Shown one piece after another: positions 11,383-25,430 of a stretch of 64,000 nt of DNA. A program made the translations under genes and the position numbers. Numbering within the stretch: the stretch's first letter is position 1; each line of letters begins with the position of its first letter. Location of the stretch: contig JAYJML010000021.1 in NCBI GenBank assembly GCA_035610835.1, positions 496,001 to 560,000 of the forward strand. Reading direction: 5' to 3'. This DNA is from Ophiura sarsii. Lineage: Eukaryota > Echinodermata > Ophiuroidea > Amphilepidida > Ophiuridae. The notes below the pieces were generated by a model. That model did not search any database and had not been told where the DNA came from. It was given only the letters and a program-made list of their open reading frames with translations.

Positions 11383-14300
11383 ACTTTTCCTGAGTAATGC
11401 TATCTTGCTAGCTGCTCTATGCGCAGATACGAGCAACAATTGGATTTTTTTGATAAAATTTGAAAGTGATGTAAAAACATATCTGTGTTGACTTTTGACT
11501 TTTCCTGAGTAATGCTATCTTGCTAGCTGCTCTATGCGCAGATACGAGCAACAATTGGATTTTTTTGAAAAAATTTGAAAGTGATGTAAAAACACATCTG
11601 TGTTGATTTTTGACTTTTCCTGAGTAATGCTATCTTGCTAGCTGCTCTATGCGCAGATACGAGCAACAATTGGATTTTTTTGAAAAAATTTGAAAGTGAT
11701 GTAAAAACACATCTGTGTTGATTTTTGACTTTTCCTGAGTAATGCTATCTTACTAGCTGCTCTATGCGCAGATACGAGCAACAATTGGATTTTTTTGAAA
11801 AAATTTGAAAGTGATGTAAAAACACATCTGTGTTGATTTTTGACTTTTCCTGAGTAATGCTATCTTGCTAGCTGCTCTTTGCGCAGATACGAGCAACAAT
11901 TGGATTTTTTTGAAAAAATTTGAAAGTGATGTAAAAACACATCTGTGTTGATTTTTGACTTTTCCTGAGTAATGCTATCTTGCTATGCGCAGATACGAGC
12001 AACGATTTGATTTTTTTGAAAATTATTAAAAGTGATGTAAAAACACATCTGTGTTGATTTTTGACTTTTCCTGAGTTATGCTACCTTGCTAGCTGCTCTA
12101 TGCGCCGATACGAGCAACAATTGGATTTTTTTGATAAAATTTGAAAGTGATGTAAAAACATATCTGTGTTGACTTTTGACTTTTCCTGAGTAATGCTATC
12201 TTGCTAGCTGCTCTATGCGCAGATACGAGCAACAATTGGATTTTTTTGATAAAATTTGAAAGTGATGTAAAAACATATCTGTGTTGACTTTTGACTTTTC
12301 CTGAGTAATGCTATCTTGCTAGCTGCTCTATGCGCAGATACGAGCAACAATTGGATTTTTTTGAAAAAATTTGAAAGTGATGTAAAAACACATCTGTGTT
12401 GATTTTTGACTTTTCCTGAGTAATGCTATCTTGCTAGCTGCTCTATGCGCAGATACGAGCAACAATTGGATTTTTTTGAAAAAATTTGAAAGTGATGTAA
12501 AAACACATCTGTGTTGATTTTTTGACTTTTCCTGAGTAATGCTATCTTGCTAGCTGCTCTATGCGCAGATACGAGCAACAATTGGATTTTTTTGAAAAAA
12601 TTTGAAAGTGATGTAAAAACACATCTGTGTTGATTTTTGACTTTTCCTGAGTAATGCTATCTTGCTAGCTGCTCTTTGCGCAGATACGAGCAACAATTGG
12701 ATTTTTTTGAAAAAATTTGAAAGTGATGTAAAAACACATCTGTGTTGATTTTTGACTTTTCCTGAGTAATGCTATCTTGCTATGCGCAGATACGAGCAAC
12801 GATTTGATTTTTTTGAAAATTATTAAAAGTGATGTAAAAACACATCTGTGTTGATTTTTGACTTTTCCTGAGTTATGCTACCTTGCTAGCTGCTCTATGC
12901 GCCGATACGAGCAACAATTGGATTTTTTTGATAAAATTTGAAAGTGATGTAAAAACATATCTGTGTTGATTTTTGACTTTTCCTGAGTAATGCTATCTTG
13001 CTAGCTGTTCTATGCGCAGATACGAGCAACAATTGGATTTTTTTGAAAAAATTTGAAAGTGATGTAAAAACACATCTGTGTTGATTTTTGACTTTTCCTG
13101 AGTAATGCTACCTTGCTAGCTGCTCTATGCGCCCATACGAGTAACAATTGGATTTTTTTGAAAAAATTTGAAAGTGATGTAAAAACACATCTGTGTTGAT
13201 TTTTGACTTTTCCTGAGTAATGCTATCTTGCTAGCTGCTCTATGCGCAGATACGAGCAACAATTTGATTTTTTTGAAAAAATTTGAAAGTGATGTAAAAA
13301 CATATCTGTGTTGACTTTTGACTTTTCCTGAGTAATGCTATCTTGCTAGCTGCTCTATGCGCAGATACGAGCAACAATTGGATTTTTTTGATAAAATTTG
13401 AAAGTGATGTAAAAACATATCTGTGTTGACTTTTGACTTTTCCTGAGTAATGTTATCTTGCTAGCTGCTCTATGCGCAGATACGAGCAACAATTGGATTT
13501 TTTTGAAAAAATTTGAAAGTGATGTAAAAACACATCTGTGTTGATTTTTGACTTTTCCTGAGTAATGCTATCTTGCTAGCTGCTCTATGCGCAGATACGA
13601 GCAACAATTGGATTTTTTTGAAAAAATTTGAAAGTGATGTAAAAACACATCTGTGTTGATTTTTGACTTTTCCTGAGTAATGCTATCTTGCTATGCGCAG
13701 ATACGAGCAACGATTTGATTTTTTTGAAAATTATTAAAAGTGATGTAAAAACACATCTGTGTTGATTTTTGACTTTTCCTGAGTTATGCTACCTTGCTAG
13801 CTGCTCTATGCGCCGATACGAGCAACAATTGGATTTTTTTGATAAAATTTGAAAGTGATGTAAAAACACATCTGTGTTGATTTTTGACTTTTCCTGAGTA
13901 ATGCTATCTTGCTAGCTGCTCTATGCGCAGATACGAGCAACAATTGGATTTTTTTGAAAAAATTTGAAAGTGATGTAAAAACACATCTGTGTTGATTTTT
14001 GACTTTTCCTGAGTAATGCTACCTTGCTAGCTGCTCTATGCGCCCATACGAGTAACAATTGGATTTTTTTGAAAAAATTTGAAAGTGATGTAAAAACACA
14101 TCTGTGTTGATTTTTGACTTTTCCTGAGTAATGCTATCTTGCTAGCTGCTCTATGCGCAGATACGAGCAACAATTTGATTTTTTTGAAAAAATTTGAAAG
14201 TGATGTAAAAACACATCTGTGTTGATTTTTGACTTTTCCTGAGTAATGTTATCTTGCTAGCTGCTCTATGCGCAGATACGAGCAACGATTTGATTTTTTT

Positions 14301-16601
14301 GAAAATTATTAAAAGTGATGTAAAAACACATCTGTGTTGATTTTTGACTTTTCCTGAGTTATGCTACCTTGCTAGCTGCTCTATGCGCCGATACGAGCAA
14401 CAATTGGATTTTTTTGAAAACATTTGAAAGTGATGTAAAAACACATCTGTGTTGATTTTTGACTTTTCCTGAGTAATGCTATCTTGCTAGCTGCTCTATG
14501 CGCAGATACGAGCAACAATTGGATTTTTTTGAAAAAATTTGAAAGTGATGTAAAAACACATCTGTGTTGATTTTTGACTTTTCCTGAGTAATGCTATCTT
14601 GCTAGCTGCTCTATGCGCAGATACGAGCAACAATTGGATTTTTTTGAAAAAATTTGAAAGTGATGTAAAAACACATCTGTGTTGATTTTTGACTTTTCCT
14701 GAGTAATGCTATCTTGCTAGCTGCTCTATGCGCAGATCCGAGCAACAATTGGATTTTTTTGATAAAATTTGAAAGTGATGTAAAAACACATCTGTGTTGA
14801 TTTTTGACTTTTCCTGAGTAATGCTATCTTGCTAGCTGCTCTATGCGCAGATACGAGCAACGATTTGATTTTTTTGAAAATTATTAAAAGTGATGTAAAA
14901 ACACATCTGTGTTGATTTTTGACTTTTCCTGAGTTATGCTACCTTGCTAGCTGCTCTATGCGCCGATACGAGCAACAATTGGATTTTTTTGAAAATTTTT
15001 GAAAGTGATGTAAAAACACATCTGTGTTGATTTTTGACTTTTCCTGAGTAATGCTATCTTGCTAGCTGCTCTATGCGCAGATACGAGCAACAATTGGATT
15101 TTTTTGAAAAAATTTGAAAGTGATGTAAAAACACATCTGTGTTGATTTTTGACTTTTCCTGAGTAATGCTATCTTGCTAGCTGCTCTATGCGCAGATACG
15201 AGCAACAATTGGATTTTTTGAAAAAATTTGAAAGTGATGTAAAAACACATCTGTGTTGATTTTTGACTTTTCCTGAGTAATGCTATCTTGCTAGCTGCTC
15301 TATGCGCAGATCCGAGCAACAATTGGATTTTTTTGATAAAATTTGAAAGTGATGTAAAAACATATCTGTGTTGATTTTTGACTTTTCCTGAGTAATGCTA
15401 TCTTGCTAGCTGCTCTATGCGCAGATACGAGCAACAATTTGATTTTTTTGAAAAAAATTGAAAGTGATGTAAAAACACATCTGTGTTGATTTTTGACTTT
15501 TCCTGAGTAATGCTATCTTGCTAGCTGCTCTATGCGCAGATACGAGCAACGATTTGATTTTTTTGAAAATTATTAAAAGTGATGTAAAAACACATCTGTG
15601 TTGATTTTTGACTTTTCCTGAGTTATGCTACCTTGCTAGCTGCTCTATGCGCCGATACGAGCAACAATTGGATTTTTTTGAAAAAATTTGAAAGTGATGT
15701 AAAAACATATCTGTGTTGATTTTTGACTTTTCCTGAGTAATGCTATCTTGCTAGCTGCTCTATGCGCAGATACGAGCAACAATTGGATTTTTTTGAAAAA
15801 ATTTGAAAGTGATGTAAAAACACATCTGTGTTGATTTTTGACTTTTCCTGAGTAATGCTATCTTGCTAGCTGCTCTATGCGCAGATACGAGCAACAATTG
15901 GATTTTTTTGAAAAAATTTGAAAGTGATGTAAAAACACATCTGTGTTGATTTTTGACTTTTCCTGAGTAATGCTATCTTGCTAGCTGCTCTATGCGCAGA
16001 TCCGAGCAACAATTGGATTTTTTTGATAAAATTTGAAAGTGATGTAAAAACACATCTGTGTTGATTTTTGACTTTTCCTGAGTAATGCTATCTTGCTAGC
16101 TGCTCTATGCGCAGATCCGAGCAACAATTGGATTTTTTTGATAAAATTTGAAAGTGATGTAAAAACATATCTGTGTTGATTTTTGACTTTTCCTGAGTAA
16201 TGCTATCTTGCTAGCTGCTCTATGCGCAGATACGAGCAACAATTTGATTTTTTTGAAAAAATTTGAAAGTGATGTAAAAACACATCTGTGTTGATTTTTG
16301 ACTTTTCCTGAGTAATGCTATCTTGCTAGCTGCTCTATGCGCAGATCCGAGCAACAATTGGATTTTTTTGATAAAATTTGAAAGTGATGTAAAAACACAT
16401 CTGTGTTGATTTTTGACTTTTCCTGAGTAATGCTATCTTGCTAGCTGCTCTATGCGCAGATACGAGCAACGATTTGATTTTTTTGAAAATTATTAAAAGT
16501 GATGTAAAAACACATCTGTGTTGATTTTTGACTTTTCCTGAGTTATGCTACCTTGCTAGCTGCTCTATGCGCCGATACGAGCAACAATTGGATTTTTTTG
16601 A
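11352..16601 (+). repeat. Segmental duplication, copy 2 (offset 11,351 bp)
   Basis: This is the second copy of 1-5250. Collinearity breaks where this copy has gained an extra eight-monomer unit (16582-17501). After that gain similarity resumes with copy 1 at offset 12,271, then at 12,157 after loss of one monomer equivalent. The copies differ at few of the positions compared, so the duplication is recent relative to monomer divergence within the array. Confidence 0.82.
15662..16581 (+). repeat. 920-bp eight-monomer tandem pair, unit 1
   Basis: This unit corresponds to about 4311-5230 in the other large copy, where it is present once. It begins after a gccgatacg marker with gaaaaaattt and acatatctg, and includes two consecutive gatccgag monomers. 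Confidence 0.78.
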
Positions 16602-17501
16602 AAAAATTTGAAAGTGATGTAAAAACATATCTGTGTTGATTTTTGACTTTTCCTGAGTAATGCTATCTTGCTAGCTGCTCTATGCGCAGATACGAGCAAC
16701 AATTGGATTTTTTTGAAAAAATTTGAAAGTGATGTAAAAACACATCTGTGTTGATTTTTGACTTTTCCTGAGTAATGCTATCTTGCTAGCTGCTCTATGC
16801 GCAGATACGAGCAACAATTGGATTTTTTTGAAAAAATTTGAAAGTGATGTAAAAACACATCTGTGTTGATTTTTGACTTTTCCTGAGTAATGCTATCTTG
16901 CTAGCTGCTCTATGCGCAGATCCGAGAAACAATTGGATTTTTTTGATAAAATTTGAAAGTGATGTAAAAACACATCTGTGTTGATTTTTGACTTTTCCTG
17001 AGTAATGCTATCTTGCTAGCTGCTCTATGCGCAGATCCGAGCAACAATTGGATTTTTTTGATAAAATTTGAAAGTGATGTAAAAACATATCTGTGTTGAT
17101 TTTTGACTTTTCCTGAGTAATGCTATCTTGCTAGCTGCTCTATGCGCAGATACGAGCAACAATTTGATTTTTTTGAAAAAATTTGAAAGTGATGTAAAAA
17201 CACATCTGTGTTGATTTTTGACTTTTCCTGAGTAATGCTATCTTGCTAGCTGCTCTATGCGCAGATCCGAGCAACAATTGGATTTTTTTGATAAAATTTG
17301 AAAGTGATGTAAAAACACATCTGTGTTGATTTTTGACTTTTCCTGAGTAATGCTATCTTGCTAGCTGCTCTATGCGCAGATACGAGCAACGATTTGATTT
17401 TTTTGAAAATTATTAAAAGTGATGTAAAAACACATCTGTGTTGATTTTTGACTTTTCCTGAGTTATGCTACCTTGCTAGCTGCTCTATGCGCCGATACGA
17501 G
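16582..17501 (+). repeat. 920-bp eight-monomer tandem pair, unit 2
   Basis: This is a tandem copy of the preceding eight monomers (exactly 8 x 115 bp). It carries a private change, gatccgagaaac at about 16919, absent from unit 1 but present again near 22889 in the duplication at 20355-25430. The change therefore predates that larger duplication and postdates the 920-bp event. Confidence 0.78.
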
Positions 17502-19339
17502 CAACAATTGGATTTTTTTGAAAAATTTTGAAAGTGATGTAAAAACACATCTGTGTTGATTTTTGACTTTTCCTGAGTAATGCTATCTTGCTAGCTGCTC
17601 TATGCGCAGATACGAGCAACAATTGGATTTTTTGAAAAAAATTTGAAAGTGATGTAAAAACACATCTGTGTTGATTTTTGACTTTTCCTGAGTAATGCTA
17701 TCTTGCTAGCTGCTCTATGCGCAGATCCGAGCAACAATTGGATTTTTTTGATAAAATTTGAAAGTGATGTAAAAACATATCTGTGTTGATTTTTGACTTT
17801 TCCTGAGTAATGCTATCTTGCTAGCTGCTCTATGCGCAGATACGAGCAACAATTTGATTTTTTTGAAAAAAATTGAAAGTGATGTAAAAACACATCTGTG
17901 TTGATTTTTGACTTTTCCTGAGTAATGCTATCTTGCTAGCTGCTCTATGCGCAGATACGAGCAACGATTTGATTTTTTTGAAAATTATTAAAAGTGATGT
18001 AAAAACACATCTGTGTTGATTTTTGACTTTTCCTGAGTTATGCTACCTTGCTAGCTGCTCTATGCGCCGATACGAGCAACAATTGGATTTTTTTGAAAAA
18101 ATTTGAAAGTGATGTAAAAACATATCTGTGTTGATTTTTGACTTTTCCTGAGTAATGCTATCTTGCTAGCTGCTCTATGCGCAGATACGAGCAACAATTG
18201 GATTTTTTTGAAAAAATTTGAAAGTGATGTAAAAACACATCTGTGTTGATTTTTGACTTTTCCTGAGTAATGCTATCTTGCTAGCTGCTCTATGCGCAGA
18301 TACGAGCAACAATTGGAATTTTTTTGAAAAAATTTGAAAGTGATGTAAAAACACATCTGTGTTGATTTTTGACTTTTCCTGAGTAATGCTATCTTGCTAG
18401 CTGCTCTATGCGCAGATCCGAGCAACAATTGGATTTTTTTGATAAAATTTGAAAGTGATGTAAAAACACATCTGTGTTGATTTTTGACTTTTCCTGAGTA
18501 ATGCTATCTTGCTAGCTGCTCTATGCGCAGATACGAGCAACGATTTGATTTTTTTGAAAATTATTAAAAGTGATGTAAAAACACATCTGTGTTGATTTTT
18601 GACTTTTCCTGAGTTATGCTACCTTGCTAGCTGCTCTATGCGCCGATACGAGCAACAATTGGATTTTTTTGAAAAATTTTGAAAGTGATGTAAAAACACA
18701 TCTGTGTTGATTTTTGACTTTTCCTGAGTAATGCTATCTTGCTAGCTGCTCTATGCGCAGATACGAGCAACAATTGGATTTTTTTGAAAAAATTTGAAAG
18801 TGATGTAAAAACACATCTGTGTTGATTTTTGACTTTTCCTGAGTAATGCTATCTTGCTAGCTGCTCTATGCGCAGATACGAGCAACAATTGGATTTTTTG
18901 AAAAAATTTGAAAGTGATGTAAAAACACATCTGTGTTGATTTTAGACTTTTCCTGAGTAATGCTATCTTGCTAGCTGCTCTATGCGCAGATCCGAGCAAC
19001 AATTGGATTTTTTTGATAAAATTTGAAAGTGATGTAAAAACATATCTGTGTTGATTTTTGACTTTTCCTGAGTAATGCTATCTTGCTAGCTGCTCTATGC
19101 GCAGATACGAGCAACAATTTGATTTTTTTGAAAAAAATTGAAAGTGATGTAAAAACACATCTGTGTTGATTTTTGACTTTTCCTGAGTAATGCTATCTTG
19201 CTAGCTGCTCTATGCGCAGATACGAGCAACGATTTGATTTTTTTGAAAATTATTAAAAGTGATGTAAAAACACATCTGTGTTGATTTTTGACTTTTCCTG
19301 AGTTATGCTACCTTGCTAGCTGCTCTATGCGCCGATACG

Positions 19340-20330
19340 AGCAACAATTGGATTTTTTTGAAAAAATTTGAAAGTGATGTAAAAACATATCTGTGTTGAT
19401 TTTTGACTTTTCCTGAGTAATGCTATCTTGCTAGCTGCTCTATGCGCAGATACGAGCAACAATTGGATTTTTTTGAAAAAATTTGAAAGTGATGTAAAAA
19501 CACATCTGTGTTGATTTTTGACTTTTCCTGAGTAATGCTATCTTGCTAGCTGCTCTTTGCGCAGATACGAGCAACAATTGGATTTTTTTGAAAAAATTTG
19601 AAAGTGATGTAAAAACACATCTGTGTTGATTTTTGACTTTTCCTGAGTAATGCTATCTTGCTATGCGCAGATACGAGCAACGATTTGATTTTTTTGAAAA
19701 TTATTAAAAGTGATGTAAAAACACATCTGTGTTGATTTTTGACTTTTCCTGAGTTATGCTACCTTGCTAGCTGCTCTATTCGCCGATACGAGCAACAATT
19801 GGATTTTTTTGATAAAATTTGAAAGTGATGTAAAAACATATCTGTGTTGATTTTTGACTTTTCCTGAGTAATGCTATCTTGCTAGCTGCTCTATGCGCAG
19901 ATACGAGCAACAATTGGATTTTTTTGAAAAAAATTGAAAGTGATGTAAAAACACATCTGTGTTGATTTTTGACTTTTCCTGAATAATGCTATCTTGCTAG
20001 CTGCTCTATGCGCAGATACGAGCAACAATTTGATTTTTTTGAAAAAAATTGAAAGTGATGTAAAAACACATCTGTGTTGATTTTTGACTTTTCCTGAGTA
20101 ATGCTATCTTGCTAGCTGCTCTATGCGCAGATACGAGCAACGATTTGATTTTTTTGAAAATTATTAAAAGTGATGTAAAAACACATCTGTGTTGATTTTT
20201 GACTTTTCCTGAGTTATGCTACCTTGCTAGCTGCTCTATGCGCCGATACGAGCAACAATTGGATTTTTTTGAAAAAATTTGAAAGTGATGTAAAAACATA
20301 TCTGTGTTGATTTTTGACTTTTCCTGAGTA
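19340..20330 (+). repeat. Dispersed block shared with 35652-36642
   Basis: This matches 35652-36642 at offset 16,312 bp. Rare shared marks are ctctttgcgc, the nine-base deletion monomer (19661/35973), ctattcgccg (19776/36088) and cctgaataatg (about 19979/36291). It separates the two 5-kb copies. Its reappearance close to the junction implies exchange over more than 16 kb. Confidence 0.8.
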
Positions 20331-20354
20331 ATGCTATCTTGCTAGCTGCTCTAT

Positions 20355-23300
20355 GCGCAGATACGAGCAACAATTGGATTTTTTTGAAAAAATTTGAAAG
20401 TGATGTAAAAACACATCTGTGTTGATTTTTGACTTTTCCTGAGTAATGCTATCTTGCTAGCTGCTCTATGCGCAGATACGAGCAACAATTGGATTTTTTT
20501 GAAAAAATTTGAAAGTGATGTAAAAACACATCTGTGTTGATTTTTGACTTTTCCTGAGTAATGCTATCTTGCTAGCTGCTCTATGCGCAGATCCGAGCAA
20601 CAATTGGATTTTTTTGAAAAAATTTGAAAGTGATGTAAAAACACATCTGTGTTGATTTTTGACTTTTCCTGAGTAATGCTATCTTGCTAGCTGCTCTATG
20701 CGCAGATACGAGCAACGATTTGATTTTTTTGAAAATTATTAAAAGTGATGTAAAAACACATCTGTGTTGATTTTTGACTTTTCCTGAGTTATGCTACCTT
20801 GCTAGCTGCTCTATGCGCCGATACGAGCAACAATTGGATTTTTTTGAAAAATTTTGAAAGTGATGTAAAAACACATCTGTGTTGATTTTTGACTTTTCCT
20901 GAGTAATGCTATCTTGCTAGCTGCTCTATGCGCAGATACGAGCAACAATTGGATTTTTTTGAAAAAATTTGAAAGTGATGTAAAAACACATCTGTGTTGA
21001 TTTTTGACTTTTCCTGAGTAATGCTATCTTGCTAGCTGCTCTATGCGCAGATACGAGCAACAATTGGATTTTTTGAAAAAATTTGAAAGTGATGTAAAAA
21101 CACATCTGTGTTGATTTTTGACTTTTCCTGAGTAATGCTATCTTGCTAGCTGCTCTATGCGCAGATCCGAGCAACAATTGGATTTTTTTGATAAAATTTG
21201 AAAGTGATGTAAAAACATATCTGTGTTGATTTTTGACTTTTCCTGAGTAATGCTATCTTGCTAGCTGCTCTATGCGCAGATACGAGCAACAATTTGATTT
21301 TTTTGAAAAAAATTGAAAGTGATGTAAAAACACATCTGTGTTGATTTTTGACTTTTCCTGAGTAATGCTATCTTGCTAGCTGCTCTATGCGCAGATACGA
21401 GCAACGATTTGATTTTTTTGAAAATTATTAAAAGTGATGTAAAAACACATCTGTGTTGATTTTTGACTTTTCCTGAGTTATGCTACCTTGCTAGCTGCTC
21501 TATGCGCCGATACGAGCAACAATTGGATTTTTTTGAAAAAATTTGAAAGTGATGTAAAAACATATCTGTGTTGATTTTTGACTTTTCCTGAGTAATGCTA
21601 TCTTGCTAGCTGCTCTATGCGCAGATACGAGCAACAATTGGATTTTTTTGAAAAAATTTGAAAGTGATGTAAAAACACATCTGTGTTGATTTTTGACTTT
21701 TCCTGAGTAATGCTATCTTGCTAGCTGCTCTATGCGCAGATACGAGCAACAATTGGATTTTTTTGAAAAAATTTGAAAGTGATGTTAAAACACATCTGTG
21801 TTGATTTTTGACTTTTCCTGAGTAATGCTATCTTGCTAGCTGCTCTATGCGCAGATCCGAGCAACAATTGGATTTTTTTGATAAAATTTGAAAGTGATGT
21901 AAAAACACATCTGTGTTGATTTTTGACTTTTCCTGAGTAATGCTATCTTGCTAGCTGCTCTATGCGCAGATCCGAGCAACAATTGGATTTTTTTGATAAA
22001 ATTTGAAAGTGATGTAAAAACACATCTGTGTTGATTTTTGACTTTTCCTGAGTAATGCTATCTTGCTAGCTGCTCTATGCGCAGATCCGAGCAACAATTG
22101 GATTTTTTTGATAAAATTTGAAAGTGATGTAAAAACATATCTGTGTTGATTTTTGACTTTTCCTGAGTAATGCTATCTTGCTAGCTGCTCTATGCGCAGA
22201 TACGAGCAACAATTTGATTTTTTTGAAAAAATTTGAAAGTGATGTAAAAACACATCTGTGTTGATTTTTGACTTTTCCTGAGTAATGCTATCTTGCTAGC
22301 TGCTCTATGCGCAGATCCGAGCAACAATTGGATTTTTTTGATAAAATTTGAAAGTGATGTAAAAACACATCTGTGTTGATTTTTGACTTTTCCTGAGTAA
22401 TGCTATCTTGCTAGCTGCTCTATGCGCAGATACGAGCAACGATTTGATTTTTTTGAAAATTATTAAAAGTGATGTAAAAACACATCTGTGTTGATTTTTG
22501 ACTTTTCCTGAGTTATGCTACCTTGCTAGCTGCTCTATGCGCCGATACGAGCAACAATTGGATTTTTTTGAAAAAATTTGAAAGTGATGTAAAAACATAT
22601 CTGTGTTGATTTTTGACTTTTCCTGAGTAATGCTATCTTGCTAGCTGCTCTATGCGCAGATACGAGCAACAATTGGATTTTTTTGAAAAAATTTGAAAGT
22701 GATGTAAAAACACATCTGTGTTGATTTTTGACTTTTCCTGAGTAATGCTATCTTGCTAGCTGCTCTATGCGCAGATACGAGCAACAATTGGATTTTTTTG
22801 AAAAAATTTGAAAGTGATGTAAAAACACATCTGTGTTGATTTTTGACTTTTCCTGAGTAATGCTATCTTGCTAGCTGCTCTATGCGCAGATCCGAGAAAC
22901 AATTGGATTTTTTTGATAAAATTTGAAAGTGATGTAAAAACACATCTGTGTTGATTTTTGACTTTTCCTGAGTAATGCTATCTTGCTAGCTGCTCTATGC
23001 GCAGATCCGAGCAACAATTGGATTTTTTTGATAAAATTTGAAAGTGATGTAAAAACATATCTGTGTTGATTTTTGACTTTTCCTGAGTAATGCTATCTTG
23101 CTAGCTGCTCTATGCGCAGATACGAGCAACAATTTGATTTTTTTGAAAAAATTTGAAAGTGATGTAAAAACACATCTGTGTTGATTTTTGACTTTTCCTG
23201 AGTAATGCTATCTTGCTAGCTGCTCTATGCGCAGATCCGAGCAACAATTGGATTTTTTTGATAAAATTTGAAAGTGATGTAAAAACACATCTGTGTTGAT

Positions 23301-25430
23301 TTTTGACTTTTCCTGAGTAATGCTATCTTGCTAGCTGCTCTATGCGCAGATACGAGCAACGATTTGATTTTTTTGAAAATTATTAAAAGTGATGTAAAAA
23401 CACATCTGTGTTGATTTTTGACTTTTCCTGAGTTATGCTACCTTGCTAGCTGCTCTATGCGCCGATACGAGCAACAATTGGATTTTTTTGAAAAATTTTG
23501 AAAGTGATGTAAAAACACATCTGTGTTGATTTTTGACTTTTCCTGAGTAATGCTATCTTGCTAGCTGCTCTATGCGCAGATACGAGCAACAATTGGATTT
23601 TTTGAAAAAAATTTGAAAGTGATGTAAAAACACATCTGTGTTGATTTTTGACTTTTCCTGAGTAATGCTATCTTGCTAGCTGCTCTATGCGCAGATCCGA
23701 GCAACAATTGGATTTTTTTGATAAAATTTGAAAGTGATGTAAAAACATATCTGTGTTGATTTTTGACTTTTCCTGAGTAATGCTATCTTGCTAGCTGCTC
23801 TATGCGCAGATACGAGCAACAATTTGATTTTTTTGAAAAAAATTGAAAGTGATGTAAAAACACATCTGTGTTGATTTTTGACTTTTCCTGAGTAATGCTA
23901 TCTTGCTAGCTGCTCTATGCGCAGATACGAGCAACGATTTGATTTTTTTGAAAATTATTAAAAGTGATGTAAAAACACATCTGTGTTGATTTTTGACTTT
24001 TCCTGAGTTATGCTACCTTGCTAGCTGCTCTATGCGCCGATACGAGCAACAATTGGATTTTTTTGAAAAAATTTGAAAGTGATGTAAAAACATATCTGTG
24101 TTGATTTTTGACTTTTCCTGAGTAATGCTATCTTGCTAGCTGCTCTATGCGCAGATACGAGCAACAATTGGATTTTTTTGAAAAAATTTGAAAGTGATGT
24201 AAAAACACATCTGTGTTGATTTTTGACTTTTCCTGAGTAATGCTATCTTGCTAGCTGCTCTATGCGCAGATACGAGCAACAATTGGATTTTTTTGAAAAA
24301 ATTTGAAAGTGATGTAAAAACACATCTGTGTTGATTTTTGACTTTTCCTGAGTAATGCTATCTTGCTAGCTGCTCTATGCGCAGATCCGAGCAACAATTG
24401 GATTTTTTTGATAAAATTTGAAAGTGATGTAAAAACACATCTGTGTTGATTTTTGACTTTTCCTGAGTAATGCTATCTTGCTAGCTGCTCTATGCGCAGA
24501 TACGAGCAACGATTTGATTTTTTTGAAAATTATTAAAAGTGATGTAAAAACACATCTGTGTTGATTTTTGACTTTTCCTGAGTTATGCTACCTTGCTAGC
24601 TGCTCTATGCGCCGATACGAGCAACAATTGGATTTTTTTGAAAAATTTTGAAAGTGATGTAAAAACACATCTGTGTTGATTTTTGACTTTTCCTGAGTAA
24701 TGCTATCTTGCTAGCTGCTCTATGCGCAGATACGAGCAACAATTGGATTTTTTTGAAAAAATTTGAAAGTGATGTAAAAACACATCTGTGTTGATTTTTG
24801 ACTTTTCCTGAGTAATGCTATCTTGCTAGCTGCTCTATGCGCAGATACGAGCAACAATTGGATTTTTTGAAAAAATTTGAAAGTGATGTAAAAACACATC
24901 TGTGTTGATTTTTGACTTTTCCTGAGTAATGCTATCTTGCTAGCTGCTCTATGCGCAGATCCGAGCAACAATTGGATTTTTTTGATAAAATTTGAAAGTG
25001 ATGTAAAAACATATCTGTGTTGATTTTTGACTTTTCCTGAGTAATGCTATCTTGCTAGCTGCTCTATGCGCAGATACGAGCAACAATTTGATTTTTTTGA
25101 AAAAAATTGAAAGTGATGTAAAAACACATCTGTGTTGATTTTTGACTTTTCCTGAGTAATGCTATCTTGCTAGCTGCTCTATGCGCAGATACGAGCAACG
25201 ATTTGATTTTTTTGAAAATTATTAAAAGTGATGTAAAAACACATCTGTGTTGATTTTTGACTTTTCCTGAGTTATGCTACCTTGCTAGCTGCTCTATGCG
25301 CCGATACGAGCAACAATTGGATTTTTTTGAAAAAATTTGAAAGTGATGTAAAAACATATCTGTGTTGATTTTTGACTTTTCCTGAGTAATGCTATCTTGC
25401 TAGCTGCTCTATGCGCAGATACGAGCAACA
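20355..25430 (+). repeat. Segmental duplication of about 5 kb, copy 2
   Basis: This is the second copy of about 14500-19460, overlapping the start of the 4,597-bp HOR. Private changes include gatgttaaaa at 21781. It was extended by one extra gatccgag monomer. The overlap with the HOR means the terminal part of the copied block was later amplified. Confidence 0.75.

Larger units (their letters stand above)
14500..19460 (+). repeat. Segmental duplication of about 5 kb, copy 1
   Basis: This matches about 20355-25430. The offset is 5,855 bp at the start (15071 to 20926), 5,970 bp after copy 2 gains one gatccgag monomer (three in a row near 21855, 21970 and 22085), and 5,969 bp after a one-base insertion in copy 1 (ggaattttttt near 18317). 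Shared private marks are gatccgagaaac (16919/22889) and ggattttttgaaaaaaattt (17627/23597). The edges are approximate. Confidence 0.78.
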
